NCBI GenBank assembly: GCA_029779375.1
Contig: JAKPAR010000180.1
Coordinates: forward strand, 1 to 6,655
DNA from: Bacillota bacterium
Lineage (GTDB): Bacteria; Bacillota; Clostridia; Tissierellales; Sporanaerobacteraceae
Reading direction: 5' to 3'
DNA: 6,655 nt
The translations under genes were made by a program, and so were the position numbers. The stretch's first letter is position 1. Each line of letters begins with the position of its first letter. Under the pieces are notes generated by a model. That model searched no databases. It saw only the letters and a program-made list of their open reading frames with translations, and was not told the DNA's origin. Shown here piece by piece: positions 1 through 6,021 of the stretch.

Positions 1-614
1 TCTATTTTACTTTCACTTTCCTTTTTCCCACTTTGTAAAAACCTTTCAACATATTTCCCAATTACATCACATTCAATATTGACTAAATCCTTTATGTTCT
101 TCTTATTTAATGTAGTTGATTCTCTAGTGTGAGGAATTATTGATACTTTGAACATTTCTTCATCTACATAGCCTACCGTAAGACTCACTCCATCTATGGC
201 AACAGAGCCTTTATAAACTATATACTTTAATATTTCTTTAGAAGCAACTACACTTATCCATATAGCATCTCCTTCACTTTTAAACCCTCTTATGATACCA
301 GTTCCATCTATATGTCCGGATACCATGTGTCCTCCTAATCTATCTCCAATTTTTAATGCTCTTTCTAAATTCACAAGACTTCCACTCTTCAAAGATCCTA
401 AATTTGTTTTCCTTATAGTTTCAGCCATTACATTTGCTTTAAATAAATTTTCATCAAATTCATTTACTGTTAGACAAACTCCATTGACAGCTATGCTATC
501 CCCTATAGAAATGTTTTCAATTACTTTCTTACATTCAAAAGTAATTGTCCATATTTTATTTTCATTGGCTACGTCTAATACTTTTCCTATTTCTTCTACA
601 AGCCCTGTAAACAC
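1..614 (-). CDS. ribE: Riboflavin synthase alpha subunit (C-terminus cut by window edge)
   Basis: Riboflavin synthase converts two molecules of 6,7-dimethyl-8-ribityllumazine into riboflavin plus a pyrimidine that is recycled; it is cytosolic and normally a trimer. The 204 residues visible show the family's duplicated barrel. The N-terminal start reads FTGLVEEIG, with VNGVCLTV at about residues 43-50. The second barrel has GGHMVSGHIDGTG at 94-106 and the matching AIDGVSLTV near 144-152. The usual family length is about 210-220 residues, so only a short tail is missing. The start is a GTG at 612-614, chosen because FTGL must follow directly and because AAGGAAG lies 7 nt upstream. That ribosome binding site overlaps the stop codon of ribD (gap 12 nt), so the two genes are probably translationally coupled and share the FMN-riboswitch control. 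No frameshift is seen. The identification is secure; the C-terminus cannot be judged. Confidence 0.95.
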   Translation of the reverse strand, partial: MFTGLVEEIGKVLDVANENKIWTITFECKKVIENISIGDSIAVNGVCLTVNEFDENLFKANVMAETIRKTNLGSLKSGSLVNLERALKIGDRLGGHMVSGHIDGTGIIRGFKSEGDAIWISVVASKEILKYIVYKGSVAIDGVSLTVGYVDEEMFKVSIIPHTRESTTLNKKNIKDLVNIECDVIGKYVERFLQSGKKESESKI

Positions 615-626
615 CTTATCACTTCC

Positions 627-1718
627 TTACTTTAAATAGCCTTCAATCATTATGTTCTTGCCCATGTTAGTAATCTGCACATTTTGTAAACATATGGCAT
701 CCTCTAAACACTCCACCCCCTCCCCCTCAACTGGAGTCTTCGCATCTTTTCCACCTATAATCTTTGGAGCAATAAAAAATATAACTTTATCTACTAAATT
801 CTCCTTCAAAAAACTGAAGTTTACTTCTCCACCTCCTTCAATAAGCAAGCTATCTATTTTTTTATTTCCCAATTCTTCTATGAGAAATTCTAAATCTACT
901 TTATGGTTTTTAGCTGGAGTTATTATTACATCTGCTCCCCTTTCCTTAAAAGCTTTTATATTTTCATCTGCCGCAAGATTAGTTACTGCAATAATAGTAT
1001 TTGAAGGATTTATGTTTAATATTTTTGATGTAAGGGGAGTCCTTCCGTAGCTATCTACTACAATTCTTATGGGATCTTTGCACTCTATTTTATTTAGTCT
1101 TGTATTTAGCATAGGATCATCCGTTATTACTGTATTTACTCCCACTAATATAGCTGAAACTTTTTGTCTCAATATATGTCCATATTCTCTTGACTTTTCA
1201 CCTGTAACCCATCTTGAATCCCCTGTGTGTGTAGCTATTTTCCCATCTAAACTCATACCTGCTTTCATGATAATAAAGGGTCTTTTAGTAATTATATATT
1301 TAATAAATATTTCATTTAATTTTTCTGCTTCTTTTTTTAGAATTCCAACCTCCACTTCAATTCCATTTTCTTTTAATATCTTTATTCCATTTCCTGAAAC
1401 TGCAGGGTTAGGATCCTCCATAGCTACTACCACTTTTTTGATTCCACTTTTCACTATCCTATTGACACAAGGCGGAGTCTTTCCAAAATGAGAACAGGGT
1501 TCCAAATTAACATACATAGTAGTACCATATACATCTTCTATAGCATTATTTAGTGCATTTATTTCAGCATGATTCTCCCCATAACTCTCATGATAACCTT
1601 CAGCAATTATCTTTCCATTCTTAACAATCACTGCTCCTACTAGAGGATTGGGACTTGTAAATCCCATCCCTTTTTCTGCAAGATTTAAAGCCCTTTTCAT
1701 AAAATATTCATCATTCAT
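627..1718 (-). CDS. ribD: Bifunctional riboflavin deaminase/reductase RibD
   Basis: RibD performs two successive cytosolic steps of riboflavin synthesis: deamination of the diaminopyrimidine made from GTP, then NADPH-dependent reduction of the ribosyl side chain. The protein is 363 residues, normal for the family. The N-terminal zinc deaminase domain (about 1-145) has HAE at 50-52 and PCSHFGKTPPC at 74-84, giving zinc ligands H50, C75 and C84 and catalytic E52. The C-terminal reductase domain (about 147-363) has KAGMSLDGKIA at 152-162, a TDDP motif at 199-202 and LIEGGGEVN at 292-300. The start is ATG at 1716-1718 because MNDEYFMKRAL is the typical N-terminus and a GGGGGGA site lies 5 nt upstream. 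The frame stays open to 1802, but that extension runs through the leader's terminator hairpin and is not coding. It is the first gene of the operon, with ribE next. Expression should fall when FMN binds the riboswitch. Confidence 0.97.
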   Translation of the reverse strand: MNDEYFMKRALNLAEKGMGFTSPNPLVGAVIVKNGKIIAEGYHESYGENHAEINALNNAIEDVYGTTMYVNLEPCSHFGKTPPCVNRIVKSGIKKVVVAMEDPNPAVSGNGIKILKENGIEVEVGILKKEAEKLNEIFIKYIITKRPFIIMKAGMSLDGKIATHTGDSRWVTGEKSREYGHILRQKVSAILVGVNTVITDDPMLNTRLNKIECKDPIRIVVDSYGRTPLTSKILNINPSNTIIAVTNLAADENIKAFKERGADVIITPAKNHKVDLEFLIEELGNKKIDSLLIEGGGEVNFSFLKENLVDKVIFFIAPKIIGGKDAKTPVEGEGVECLEDAICLQNVQITNMGKNIMIEGYLK

Positions 1719-1729
1719 AAGATCCCCCC

Positions 1730-1768
1730 AAAAAATTATTAAAAGCCCTGAAATAAATTTCAGGGCTT
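1730..1768 (-). terminator. Riboswitch-controlled intrinsic terminator of the rib operon
   Basis: Read on the minus strand, AAGCCCTGAAA and TTTCAGGGCTT form a perfect 11-bp stem (1758-1768 with 1743-1753) around a 4-nt loop. It is followed by UUUUAAUAAUUUUUU, ending where the ribD ribosome binding site begins. It lies between the FMN aptamer and ribD, the place of the expression platform in attenuating FMN riboswitches. Its 5' arm (GCCCUGAA, 1759-1766) is also exactly complementary to UUCAGGGC at 1925-1932 in the 5' flank of the aptamer. That pairing would be the antiterminator when FMN is scarce. The U run is interrupted, so termination may be less than complete. Confidence 0.88.
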
Positions 1769-1825
1769 GATTAATCACTTTTATATTTATAAAGATAGTC
1801 ATAAAAATTATTTTTATAACTATTC

Positions 1826-1939
1826 AATACCTTCTTTCATCCAGACTATACTGTCGGCTTCGGAATCTCACCGAATCTGCCTATTAGGCTCGTGGGCTTT
1901 ACCACCGGTGGGGAATTTCACCCCGCCCTGAAGGAATAT
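1826..1939 (-). promoter_or_regulatory. FMN riboswitch (RFN element)
   Basis: The minus strand carries the conserved RFN blocks in order: CUUCAGGGCGGGGUGAAAUU, CCCCACCGGUGGUAAAGCCC, CGAGCC, AGAUUCGGUGAGAUUCCG, AAGCCGACAGUAUAGUCUGG and AUGAAAGAAGG. The closing P1 helix pairs CCUUC (1930-1934) with GAAGG (1830-1834), with further pairs outside after one mismatch. This aptamer binds flavin mononucleotide and usually controls riboflavin synthesis or uptake. Here it lies directly upstream of a terminator and ribD, so the expected effect is premature termination when FMN is abundant. The variable arm between the conserved parts is short. Only the exact outer boundaries are uncertain. Confidence 0.97.
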
Positions 1940-1951
1940 TCTGTTTTCATA

Positions 1952-1980
1952 ATTATACCATATATTGAAGTCAATGAAAA
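1952..1980 (-). promoter_or_regulatory. Promoter of the rib operon
   Basis: On the minus strand a perfect -10 box TATAAT (1952-1957) is preceded by TGG, making an extended -10 (TGnTATAAT). A weak -35 TTTTCA (1975-1980) lies 17 bp upstream. Transcription should start near 1945, a few bases before the aptamer, leaving a leader of about 227 nt before ribD. A better -35 match, TTGACT (1969-1974), is only 11 bp from TATAAT; it could serve a weaker TATGAA box 17 bp downstream of it. Position relative to the riboswitch strongly favours a promoter here. Confidence 0.75.
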
Positions 1981-2010
1981 GAATTCTTTAAAAAACAACA
2001 ACATAATTTT

Positions 2011-2145
2011 CTATATTCCTATAAATCTTATATCTTCATCTTGATACCATTCAAATGCAAAAGAAAATTTATTATCAAATTTTCTTAATCTTAAATTAGA
2101 ATCAATATTTATTATTTCTGGTTGATTTATATTTTCTATTGGCAT
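2011..2145 (-). pseudogene. N-terminal remnant of a GNAT-type acetyltransferase (44 aa)
   Basis: A short open frame with a strong ribosome binding site (GGAGG, 7 nt before the ATG at 2143-2145) encodes 44 residues ending in a TAG. Residues 18-37 (LRLRKFDNKFSFAFEWYQDE) resemble, from memory, the opening of a clostridial GNAT N-acetyltransferase group in which a similar segment precedes an acetyl-CoA-binding core of more than 100 residues. Here the frame stops soon after that segment. No continuation of the core is visible in any frame before the rib promoter, which begins 31 bp downstream. It is therefore probably the intact start of a deleted gene. It could still be translated, since its initiation signals are intact. 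The alternative, a genuine small protein, cannot be excluded without homology searches. Confidence 0.55.
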
Positions 2146-2162
2146 ATTATTTCCTCCGTTCT

Positions 2163-2222
2163 TTATTCATTCTTGCCCAATATCTTTAAAATTTCTTTAC
2201 AATTTTCATAATACACATCCTT
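2163..2222 (-). other. Short open stretch between the 396-aa gene and the GNAT remnant
   Basis: The 81 bp between the two minus-strand frames hold a stop-bounded stretch reading KDVYYENCKEILKILGKNE. It has a possible GTG start at 2214-2216 but poor spacing from the AAAAGG upstream of it. The helical, charged composition looks like the end of a protein and could be debris from the same rearrangement that truncated the neighbouring GNAT. It could equally be chance. No terminator hairpin is visible in this gap. Confidence 0.15.
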
Positions 2223-2226
2223 TTAT

Positions 2227-3417
2227 TTATATAATTGTCAAACTTCTTAAATACCTTCCTTCTCCATTTATATATTCTGGAGATTGTACAAAACCAACTT
2301 GAGCTAAATATTCATTTGTAAAACCAAAGACTTGATGCCACAGTTCTATTGCTATTTCTTTCATATTGTTTTCATGTTTTATAGCAGTTAATTCAGTGGC
2401 TTCTTTTTCAAATCTATCAAAAGTAGATTTAACTATATCACATATTTGATTTAGTACAATATCTGATATTTCATTAATAATCTCATTATCAGACCTTTCA
2501 AAAACAGGGACATTACATTCTATAGTGCTATCTTCCTCATTTATACTTAAATATTCAAGTTCCTCAAGAAATTTAACCATATCTTTTTCATTTTTAGATA
2601 ATTTATTATAAACTATTTCATTCTTATAACTCTTCCAAACAATTTCACCACATTTTTCTGCAATCTCACTATTTTTTTGTTCTATTAACCTTATATAATC
2701 TAAATTTAGCTCATTAAATGGCGTTGCACTTTCAAGATTTTTTTCAACTTGTCTAAAAAACCTAAACACATCTTTCCTGGTACCATCTGAATCTCCAAAA
2801 CTATTGAAGATAAAGTTTTGACTTCTATAATTATTGCTACTACACAGTAGTTTATTACTATGACTTTGTACACTTTCGCTATCCTCATATCCAAATATTA
2901 TATAATCTCTATTTCCTGGTTGTATTTTAGAAGATAAAAAAATATTCTTCTCTTCAAAAAAGTCAAAAGCTGTACCATCAAAAATATCATCACAAACTAT
3001 ATGATATAATAGCTTTTCTTTAGGAAAAGAAGAATAGTTAGATAACTTAGATATTTTTTCATAAATCTGTTCCTTTATATCAATTATTTTGCTACCTATA
3101 ATTTCTCCAATATCCTCAAAATACTTATCTAATAATGGCATGTCCTCTTCTAAAAACACAGGAAAGTTTAATTTATATTTGTTTTCAATTATATCTATTG
3201 CATTAATATATTTTAAACTTTCTATTATACAATCAAATTCTTCTTCACTAATTCTTATTATTTTTATAATTTCATCCTTTGATATGGAATATGGCTCATT
3301 GTGTGCTATTAAATATAATATCTCTGGTACAAATTTTTTGCTACAAACATATCCAGGATTATATTCATCATAAGAACCATTATCTCCAAAAAAATATATA
3401 TCCAATTTCTTATTCAT
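2227..3417 (-). CDS. Conserved-looking protein of unknown function, possible duplicated winged-helix-like module
   Basis: I do not recognise this 396-residue protein and assign no function. It has no signal peptide or membrane segment, so it is probably cytosolic, and it is acidic and rich in Ile, Glu and Asn. Residues 28-88 look like a helix-turn-helix followed by a wing: helices around 29-40, 46-55 and 58-71, then a strand pair ending NFPVF (84-88). A second stretch repeats this ending as NVPVF (302-306). In both copies it is followed by a long amphipathic helix (about 101-125 and 314-340) and an aromatic-rich helix ending near F160 or F376. The spacing from PVF to that Phe is 72 and 70 residues, suggesting internal duplication. 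The middle (165-225) is Ser/Asn-rich. The start ATG has GAGGTG 8 nt upstream, and the gene begins 19 nt after the preceding GNAT stop, implying cotranscription. A DNA-binding regulator is possible but unproven. Confidence 0.8.
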   Translation of the reverse strand: MNKKLDIYFFGDNGSYDEYNPGYVCSKKFVPEILYLIAHNEPYSISKDEIIKIIRISEEEFDCIIESLKYINAIDIIENKYKLNFPVFLEEDMPLLDKYFEDIGEIIGSKIIDIKEQIYEKISKLSNYSSFPKEKLLYHIVCDDIFDGTAFDFFEEKNIFLSSKIQPGNRDYIIFGYEDSESVQSHSNKLLCSSNNYRSQNFIFNSFGDSDGTRKDVFRFFRQVEKNLESATPFNELNLDYIRLIEQKNSEIAEKCGEIVWKSYKNEIVYNKLSKNEKDMVKFLEELEYLSINEEDSTIECNVPVFERSDNEIINEISDIVLNQICDIVKSTFDRFEKEATELTAIKHENNMKEIAIELWHQVFGFTNEYLAQVGFVQSPEYINGEGRYLRSLTII

Positions 3418-3436
3418 ATCTTATTCACCTCATCAT

Positions 3437-3958
3437 CTACCTATTAAAAGCTGACATTATTATTTCGTCATAATATTTTCCATCTTTAAATATTTCATCT
3501 TTCAAAATTCCTTCTACTTCAAATCCACACTTCTCATAACTTTTTCTAGCTCTTACATTAAATGAAAATGTGCTTAATCTTATTTTGCGAATATTCATAT
3601 TATTAAAGATAAAATTCATTAATACTTTCATTGCATCAGCACCATATCCTTTTCCCCAATATTCCTTATCTCCAATCATTATTCCAACCGTCGCCACACG
3701 AGATAACCAGCTGACTTCTTGAATACCACAGCCACCAATATATTTTTTTGTTTCTATATCTTCTATGGCAAAATTATAGCTACCATCTTGACTACTTTTC
3801 TGCGATCTTACCCATTCTTCCTCTTCCCATAGAGTCATTGGAAAAGGAATATTTGTAACTAAAAATTTTTTAAGTTCCTCATCATTTACAAATGATGTTG
3901 CTATTGGTATATCTTCTTCTCTATAAGCTCTCAAGCAGACTTTTTCTCCATAATACAT
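3437..3958 (-). CDS. GNAT family N-acetyltransferase (RimJ/RimL-like)
   Basis: This 173-residue protein has the size and layout of RimJ/RimL-type GNAT enzymes, which transfer acetyl groups from acetyl-CoA to an amine on a protein N-terminus, antibiotic or small molecule. LRAYREEDIPIA (9-20) is the typical first strand and helix. IGGCGIQ (74-80) and VGIMIGDKEYWGKGYGADAM (91-110) form the central strands and acetyl-CoA pyrophosphate loop, with G102, G104 and G106 visible. NVRARKSYEKCGFEVEG (134-150) is the usual C-terminal helix and strand. The substrate cannot be read from sequence. An AAAGGGGGA site lies upstream of the ATG. It lies 49 bp after the phosphatase gene and 19 bp before the 396-aa gene, on the same strand. 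It differs clearly from the other intact GNAT in this cluster (5216-5764), so it is not a recent duplicate. Confidence 0.92.
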   Translation of the reverse strand: MYYGEKVCLRAYREEDIPIATSFVNDEELKKFLVTNIPFPMTLWEEEEWVRSQKSSQDGSYNFAIEDIETKKYIGGCGIQEVSWLSRVATVGIMIGDKEYWGKGYGADAMKVLMNFIFNNMNIRKIRLSTFSFNVRARKSYEKCGFEVEGILKDEIFKDGKYYDEIIMSAFNR

Positions 3959-4007
3959 TTACAATTCCCCCTTTATAAATTAGAGTTTTCTCATATCAGA
4001 TCTATAT

Positions 4008-4577
4008 TTACATTAAAGTAAATTCAACTTCCTCAATACTCTCAAGCTTTATATCATTAAATATAAAGCACAAGATATATGGCATTTTATCGACAATTCT
4101 CCAAAAATCAGCATATTCAAAGTTAGGATTAAAATAGTTTATAATTGTACTTAATGCAGTACCATGAGTTCCAATAACTACATTTTCCCCTAAATTATTT
4201 CTTATTACATCAAAAAGTGCAGCGATATTGCGTTCTTGGACTTCTCTTAAGGATTCTCCTCCTAAAAGTTTAAAATCAAAATCTTGCCACTGTTTTTCAG
4301 AAAATCCTCTAAAATCTTCTACCCATTCACCAACCTTACGTTCACAAAAATCATTGTTAGTTATTATTTCAAGTCCACTATTCTCTGCAAAATCTTTTAT
4401 CGTATCAATAGCTCTTTTATATGTACTAGAATAGATAGCAGTAATATCCCTATTCATCAATGCATTCGTAACCTTTTTTGCATCTGCAACCCCTTGTTCT
4501 GTCAAGGGACGTGTCAAATCATCTTTAATAGAAAAATCCGGTTCAGCATGTCTAACAAAATATATATAAGTTTTCAT
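4008..4577 (-). CDS. Histidine phosphatase family protein (phosphoglycerate mutase-like)
   Basis: This 189-residue protein belongs to the histidine phosphatase superfamily, whose members use a phospho-histidine intermediate to remove or transfer phosphate on small molecules or proteins. The N-terminal motif is FVRHAE (7-12), with catalytic H10 and phosphate-binding R9; the usual Gly after His is Ala, a common variant. YSSTYKRAIDT (49-59) supplies R55, CERKVGEW (78-85) the likely acid residue E79, and GTHGTA (136-141) the second catalytic His, H138. All pocket residues are therefore present and the enzyme should be active. The substrate is unknown, and the broad family includes cobalamin, sugar-phosphate and nucleotide phosphatases. 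Its ATG overlaps the stop of a 27-codon upstream ORF in an ATGA arrangement, pointing to translational coupling. Its own ribosome binding site, GGAGATAGGA, is moderate. Confidence 0.92.
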   Translation of the reverse strand: MKTYIYFVRHAEPDFSIKDDLTRPLTEQGVADAKKVTNALMNRDITAIYSSTYKRAIDTIKDFAENSGLEIITNNDFCERKVGEWVEDFRGFSEKQWQDFDFKLLGGESLREVQERNIAALFDVIRNNLGENVVIGTHGTALSTIINYFNPNFEYADFWRIVDKMPYILCFIFNDIKLESIEEVEFTLM

Positions 4578-4657
4578 TTTAATCCTATCTCCATTTCTAT
4601 CATTGAATCCTCATTATCATCAATAATTCCCATATTACTAAACTCAGGAAAAAGCAT
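4574..4657 (-). CDS. 27-aa mini-ORF overlapping the phosphatase start
   Basis: A small frame starting MLFPEFSNMGIIDD and ending MEIGLK fills the gap between ogt and the phosphatase gene. It has a strong purine-rich site (GAGGGAGAG) upstream of its ATG, and its TGA overlaps the phosphatase ATG as ATGA. It is bounded by an upstream in-frame TAG, so it is not the tail of a longer frame. It is acidic with no membrane segment, and I recognise no family. It may be a coupling ORF that delivers ribosomes to the phosphatase start, a small protein, or the remnant of a truncated gene. The initiation signals and the precise overlap make translation more likely than chance. Confidence 0.45.
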   Translation of the reverse strand: MLFPEFSNMGIIDDNEDSMIEMEIGLK

Positions 4658-4689
4658 TATACATCTCTCCCTCTATAATATTATGATAA

Positions 4690-5214
4690 CTATCTAATCT
4701 GGACATCTTCAAATTCAATTATGTCACACATTTCATTTCCTTCTAGTTGAAGCAAAAACTTTTTTATATATATTTTATCTCCAGCATATCCTACCAAATC
4801 TCCATTTTTACCTACAACTCTATGGCAAGGTATGATTATAGGAAGTGGATTGTTTCGGTTGGCCTGTCCTACTGCCCTTGTAGCTTTAGGATTTCCAATA
4901 GCTTCTGCTATTTGTGAATAGCTCCTAATCTCTCCATAAGGAATATTTCTCAAAGCATTCCATACTCTTTTTCTAAACTCTGTACCTTCTATGGATAATG
5001 GTACTTGAAATTCTTTTCTCTTTTTTTTAAAGTATTCATCTAGCTCTTTTATGACATTACTACACAGTTTATTATTTTGTACAATATCATTATTTTTATT
5101 TGTATATTCTAACCATTCTTCTTCAAAAAGTATTATTCTCCTAACTCCTATTTCGTCTACTACTGCATATATCATTCCCAATGGAGAATCATAGCTGTCA
5201 TAGACAATTTTCAT
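4690..5214 (-). CDS. ogt: Methylated-DNA--protein-cysteine methyltransferase (O6-alkylguanine repair)
   Basis: This suicide repair protein moves an alkyl group from O6-alkylguanine in DNA to its own cysteine. The 174 residues match Ogt-type single-domain enzymes. The N-terminal ribonuclease-like part spans about 1-75 (SPLGMIYAVVDEIGVRRI). The C-terminal DNA-binding domain begins near 77, with GTEFRKRVWNALRNIPYGE (77-95), SYSQIAEAIGNPKATRAVGQ (98-117; the helix that carries the arginine finger, R113), and the active-site IIPCHRVVG (127-135) with acceptor C130. GYAGDKIYIKKFLLQLEG (142-159) is the usual C-terminal block. A 15-residue tail follows that is not part of the core. The start has a near-ideal AAAGGAGGT about 5 nt upstream, lying inside the last codons of the preceding GNAT, whose stop is 1 nt from this ATG. 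The two genes are therefore cotranscribed and probably translationally coupled. No Ada regulatory domain is present. Confidence 0.96.
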   Translation of the reverse strand: MKIVYDSYDSPLGMIYAVVDEIGVRRIILFEEEWLEYTNKNNDIVQNNKLCSNVIKELDEYFKKKRKEFQVPLSIEGTEFRKRVWNALRNIPYGEIRSYSQIAEAIGNPKATRAVGQANRNNPLPIIIPCHRVVGKNGDLVGYAGDKIYIKKFLLQLEGNEMCDIIEFEDVQIR

Positions 5215-5215
5215 A

Positions 5216-5764
5216 CTATACCTCCTTTGAGGAACTATTGAATTCTTCCCTCAATATAGCATAATTTAATCTATCCCATCTTCTTCCTGCAAAATATACA
5301 GCTTTTCGCTCTATCCCCTCTAGCACAAAACCTGCCTTTTCTAAAGATCTTTGTGCTCCTTTATTTTGTTCAAGAGTATCTGCAGCAATTCGTTCTAATC
5401 CAATATTGTTAAATCCATACTCTAAAATAATCTTTACCGCTTCTTGCCCATAACCTTTAGAACGATTTTCAATTTTTGAAATACCCAATCCAATAGTACA
5501 AGAACGATTGCTCCAATCAATGTCTTGTAATGCAATATCTCCTATTAGAGTTCCATCAGTCAAAAATACTCCTAAACGAATATGTTTACTTCCTTGATCA
5601 TTTTGTATTTCATCAAACCACTTATCTGCCTTGACAATGGATTGACCAATATTCAAAGGTTCAGTCATTGCCTCAAAATCATATTCAAAATCATTCCACA
5701 ATTTTTGGCAATGTTCTCTTTCAAGTGTTGAAAGGTATACTCTATTTCCACTTAATTTCAACAT
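5216..5764 (-). CDS. GNAT family N-acetyltransferase (RimJ/RimL-like)
   Basis: This is the first gene of the minus-strand cluster: 182 residues of the RimJ/RimL-like GNAT type, an acetyl-CoA-dependent N-acetyltransferase. GNRVYLSTLEREH (6-18) is the usual first strand and turn. LIGDIALQDIDWSNRSCTIG (73-92) leads into IGLGISKIENRSKGYGQEAV (91-110), the acetyl-CoA-binding motif with the R101-S-K-G-Y-G106 loop. GLERIAADTLEQNKGAQRSL (122-141) and EKAGFVLEGIERKAV (142-156) complete the fold. The target amine is unknown. The SD AGGGAGGA sits 5 nt before the ATG. Its last codons carry the ribosome binding site of ogt. The pairing with ogt suggests a shared transcript but not necessarily a shared pathway. 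No gene-specific promoter stands out upstream (see the 5765-5893 spacer). Confidence 0.93.
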   Translation of the reverse strand: MLKLSGNRVYLSTLEREHCQKLWNDFEYDFEAMTEPLNIGQSIVKADKWFDEIQNDQGSKHIRLGVFLTDGTLIGDIALQDIDWSNRSCTIGLGISKIENRSKGYGQEAVKIILEYGFNNIGLERIAADTLEQNKGAQRSLEKAGFVLEGIERKAVYFAGRRWDRLNYAILREEFNSSSKEV

Positions 5765-5893
5765 AAAAATCCTCCCTATTAATCCTTATTTTTAACATAT
5801 TCCACGTTTTTTATAAATATCCTTTTTATTTGCTTATTTTATTTCAATAATTACTTTGTTATATTACAATTGTGTTACAAATGAAAATAATGG
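5765..5893. other. Divergent AT-rich spacer
   Basis: This stretch separates the minus-strand cluster from the plus-strand exporter leader. It holds no supportable gene. On the minus strand the best promoter candidate is TATAAC (5859-5864) with TTTTCA 18 bp upstream (5883-5888), which is weak. Two direct TTACAA copies (5864-5869 and 5875-5880) start 11 bp apart, one helical turn, and could be an operator or chance in such AT-rich DNA. No terminator hairpin is visible. Confidence 0.4.
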
Positions 5894-5922
5894 TTGAATA
5901 TTAACAAAAATGTGAATATACT
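5894..5922 (+). promoter_or_regulatory. Promoter of the exporter leader
   Basis: TTGAAT (5894-5899) and TATACT (5917-5922) are separated by exactly 17 bp, a good match to a housekeeping sigma-A promoter in this AT-rich setting. The start site would fall near 5929, about 29 nt before the leader ORF, leaving roughly 294 nt of untranslated and leader RNA before the exporter start at 6223. A second TATACT at 5930-5935 has no matching -35. Confidence 0.7.
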
Positions 5923-5946
5923 TATAGATATACTAAATAATAAAGG

Positions 5947-6021
5947 AGGTCGTGTTGATGATAATGATATGCAGTATACTAATCAAAGAGAATTTAAGTT
6001 CAAAATGTAAATCCACGACCT
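5947..6021 (+). promoter_or_regulatory. Anti-antiterminator helix covering the leader ribosome binding site
   Basis: AGGTCGTG (5947-5954) and CACGACCT (6014-6021) are exact complements over 8 bp. The 5' arm includes the last part of the leader ORF's AAAGGAGGT site. The 3' arm ends in the CCT that begins the antiterminator (6018-6075). Formation of this helix and of the antiterminator is therefore mutually exclusive. A ribosome sitting at or just after the leader start would melt it. The long loop (59 nt) is the leader coding region. Confidence 0.65.

Noticed and set aside
292..639. Plus-strand open frame antisense to ribE
   Set aside because: Shadow of the conserved ribE frame; no ribosome site or protein-like sequence.
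652..1491. Two plus-strand open frames antisense to ribD
   Set aside because: They lie opposite conserved RibD motifs and are Ser/Phe/Ile-rich, typical of antisense shadows.
1719..1802. N-terminal extension of the ribD frame by 28 codons
   Set aside because: It runs through the terminator hairpin of the riboswitch leader, lacks a ribosome site, and the typical RibD N-terminus and a GGGGGGA site mark the start at 1718.
1981..1992. AAAGAATTCTTT palindrome as a terminator for the minus-strand cluster
   Set aside because: A perfect palindrome with no loop and no adjoining stable stem with a U tract; it cannot act as an intrinsic terminator.
2706..2894. Minus-strand open frame inside the 396-aa gene
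   Set aside because: Alternative frame within a longer well-initiated gene, without its own ribosome site.
4228..4697. Plus-strand open frames antisense to the phosphatase gene
   Set aside because: Opposite the catalytic motifs of the phosphatase; shadow composition.
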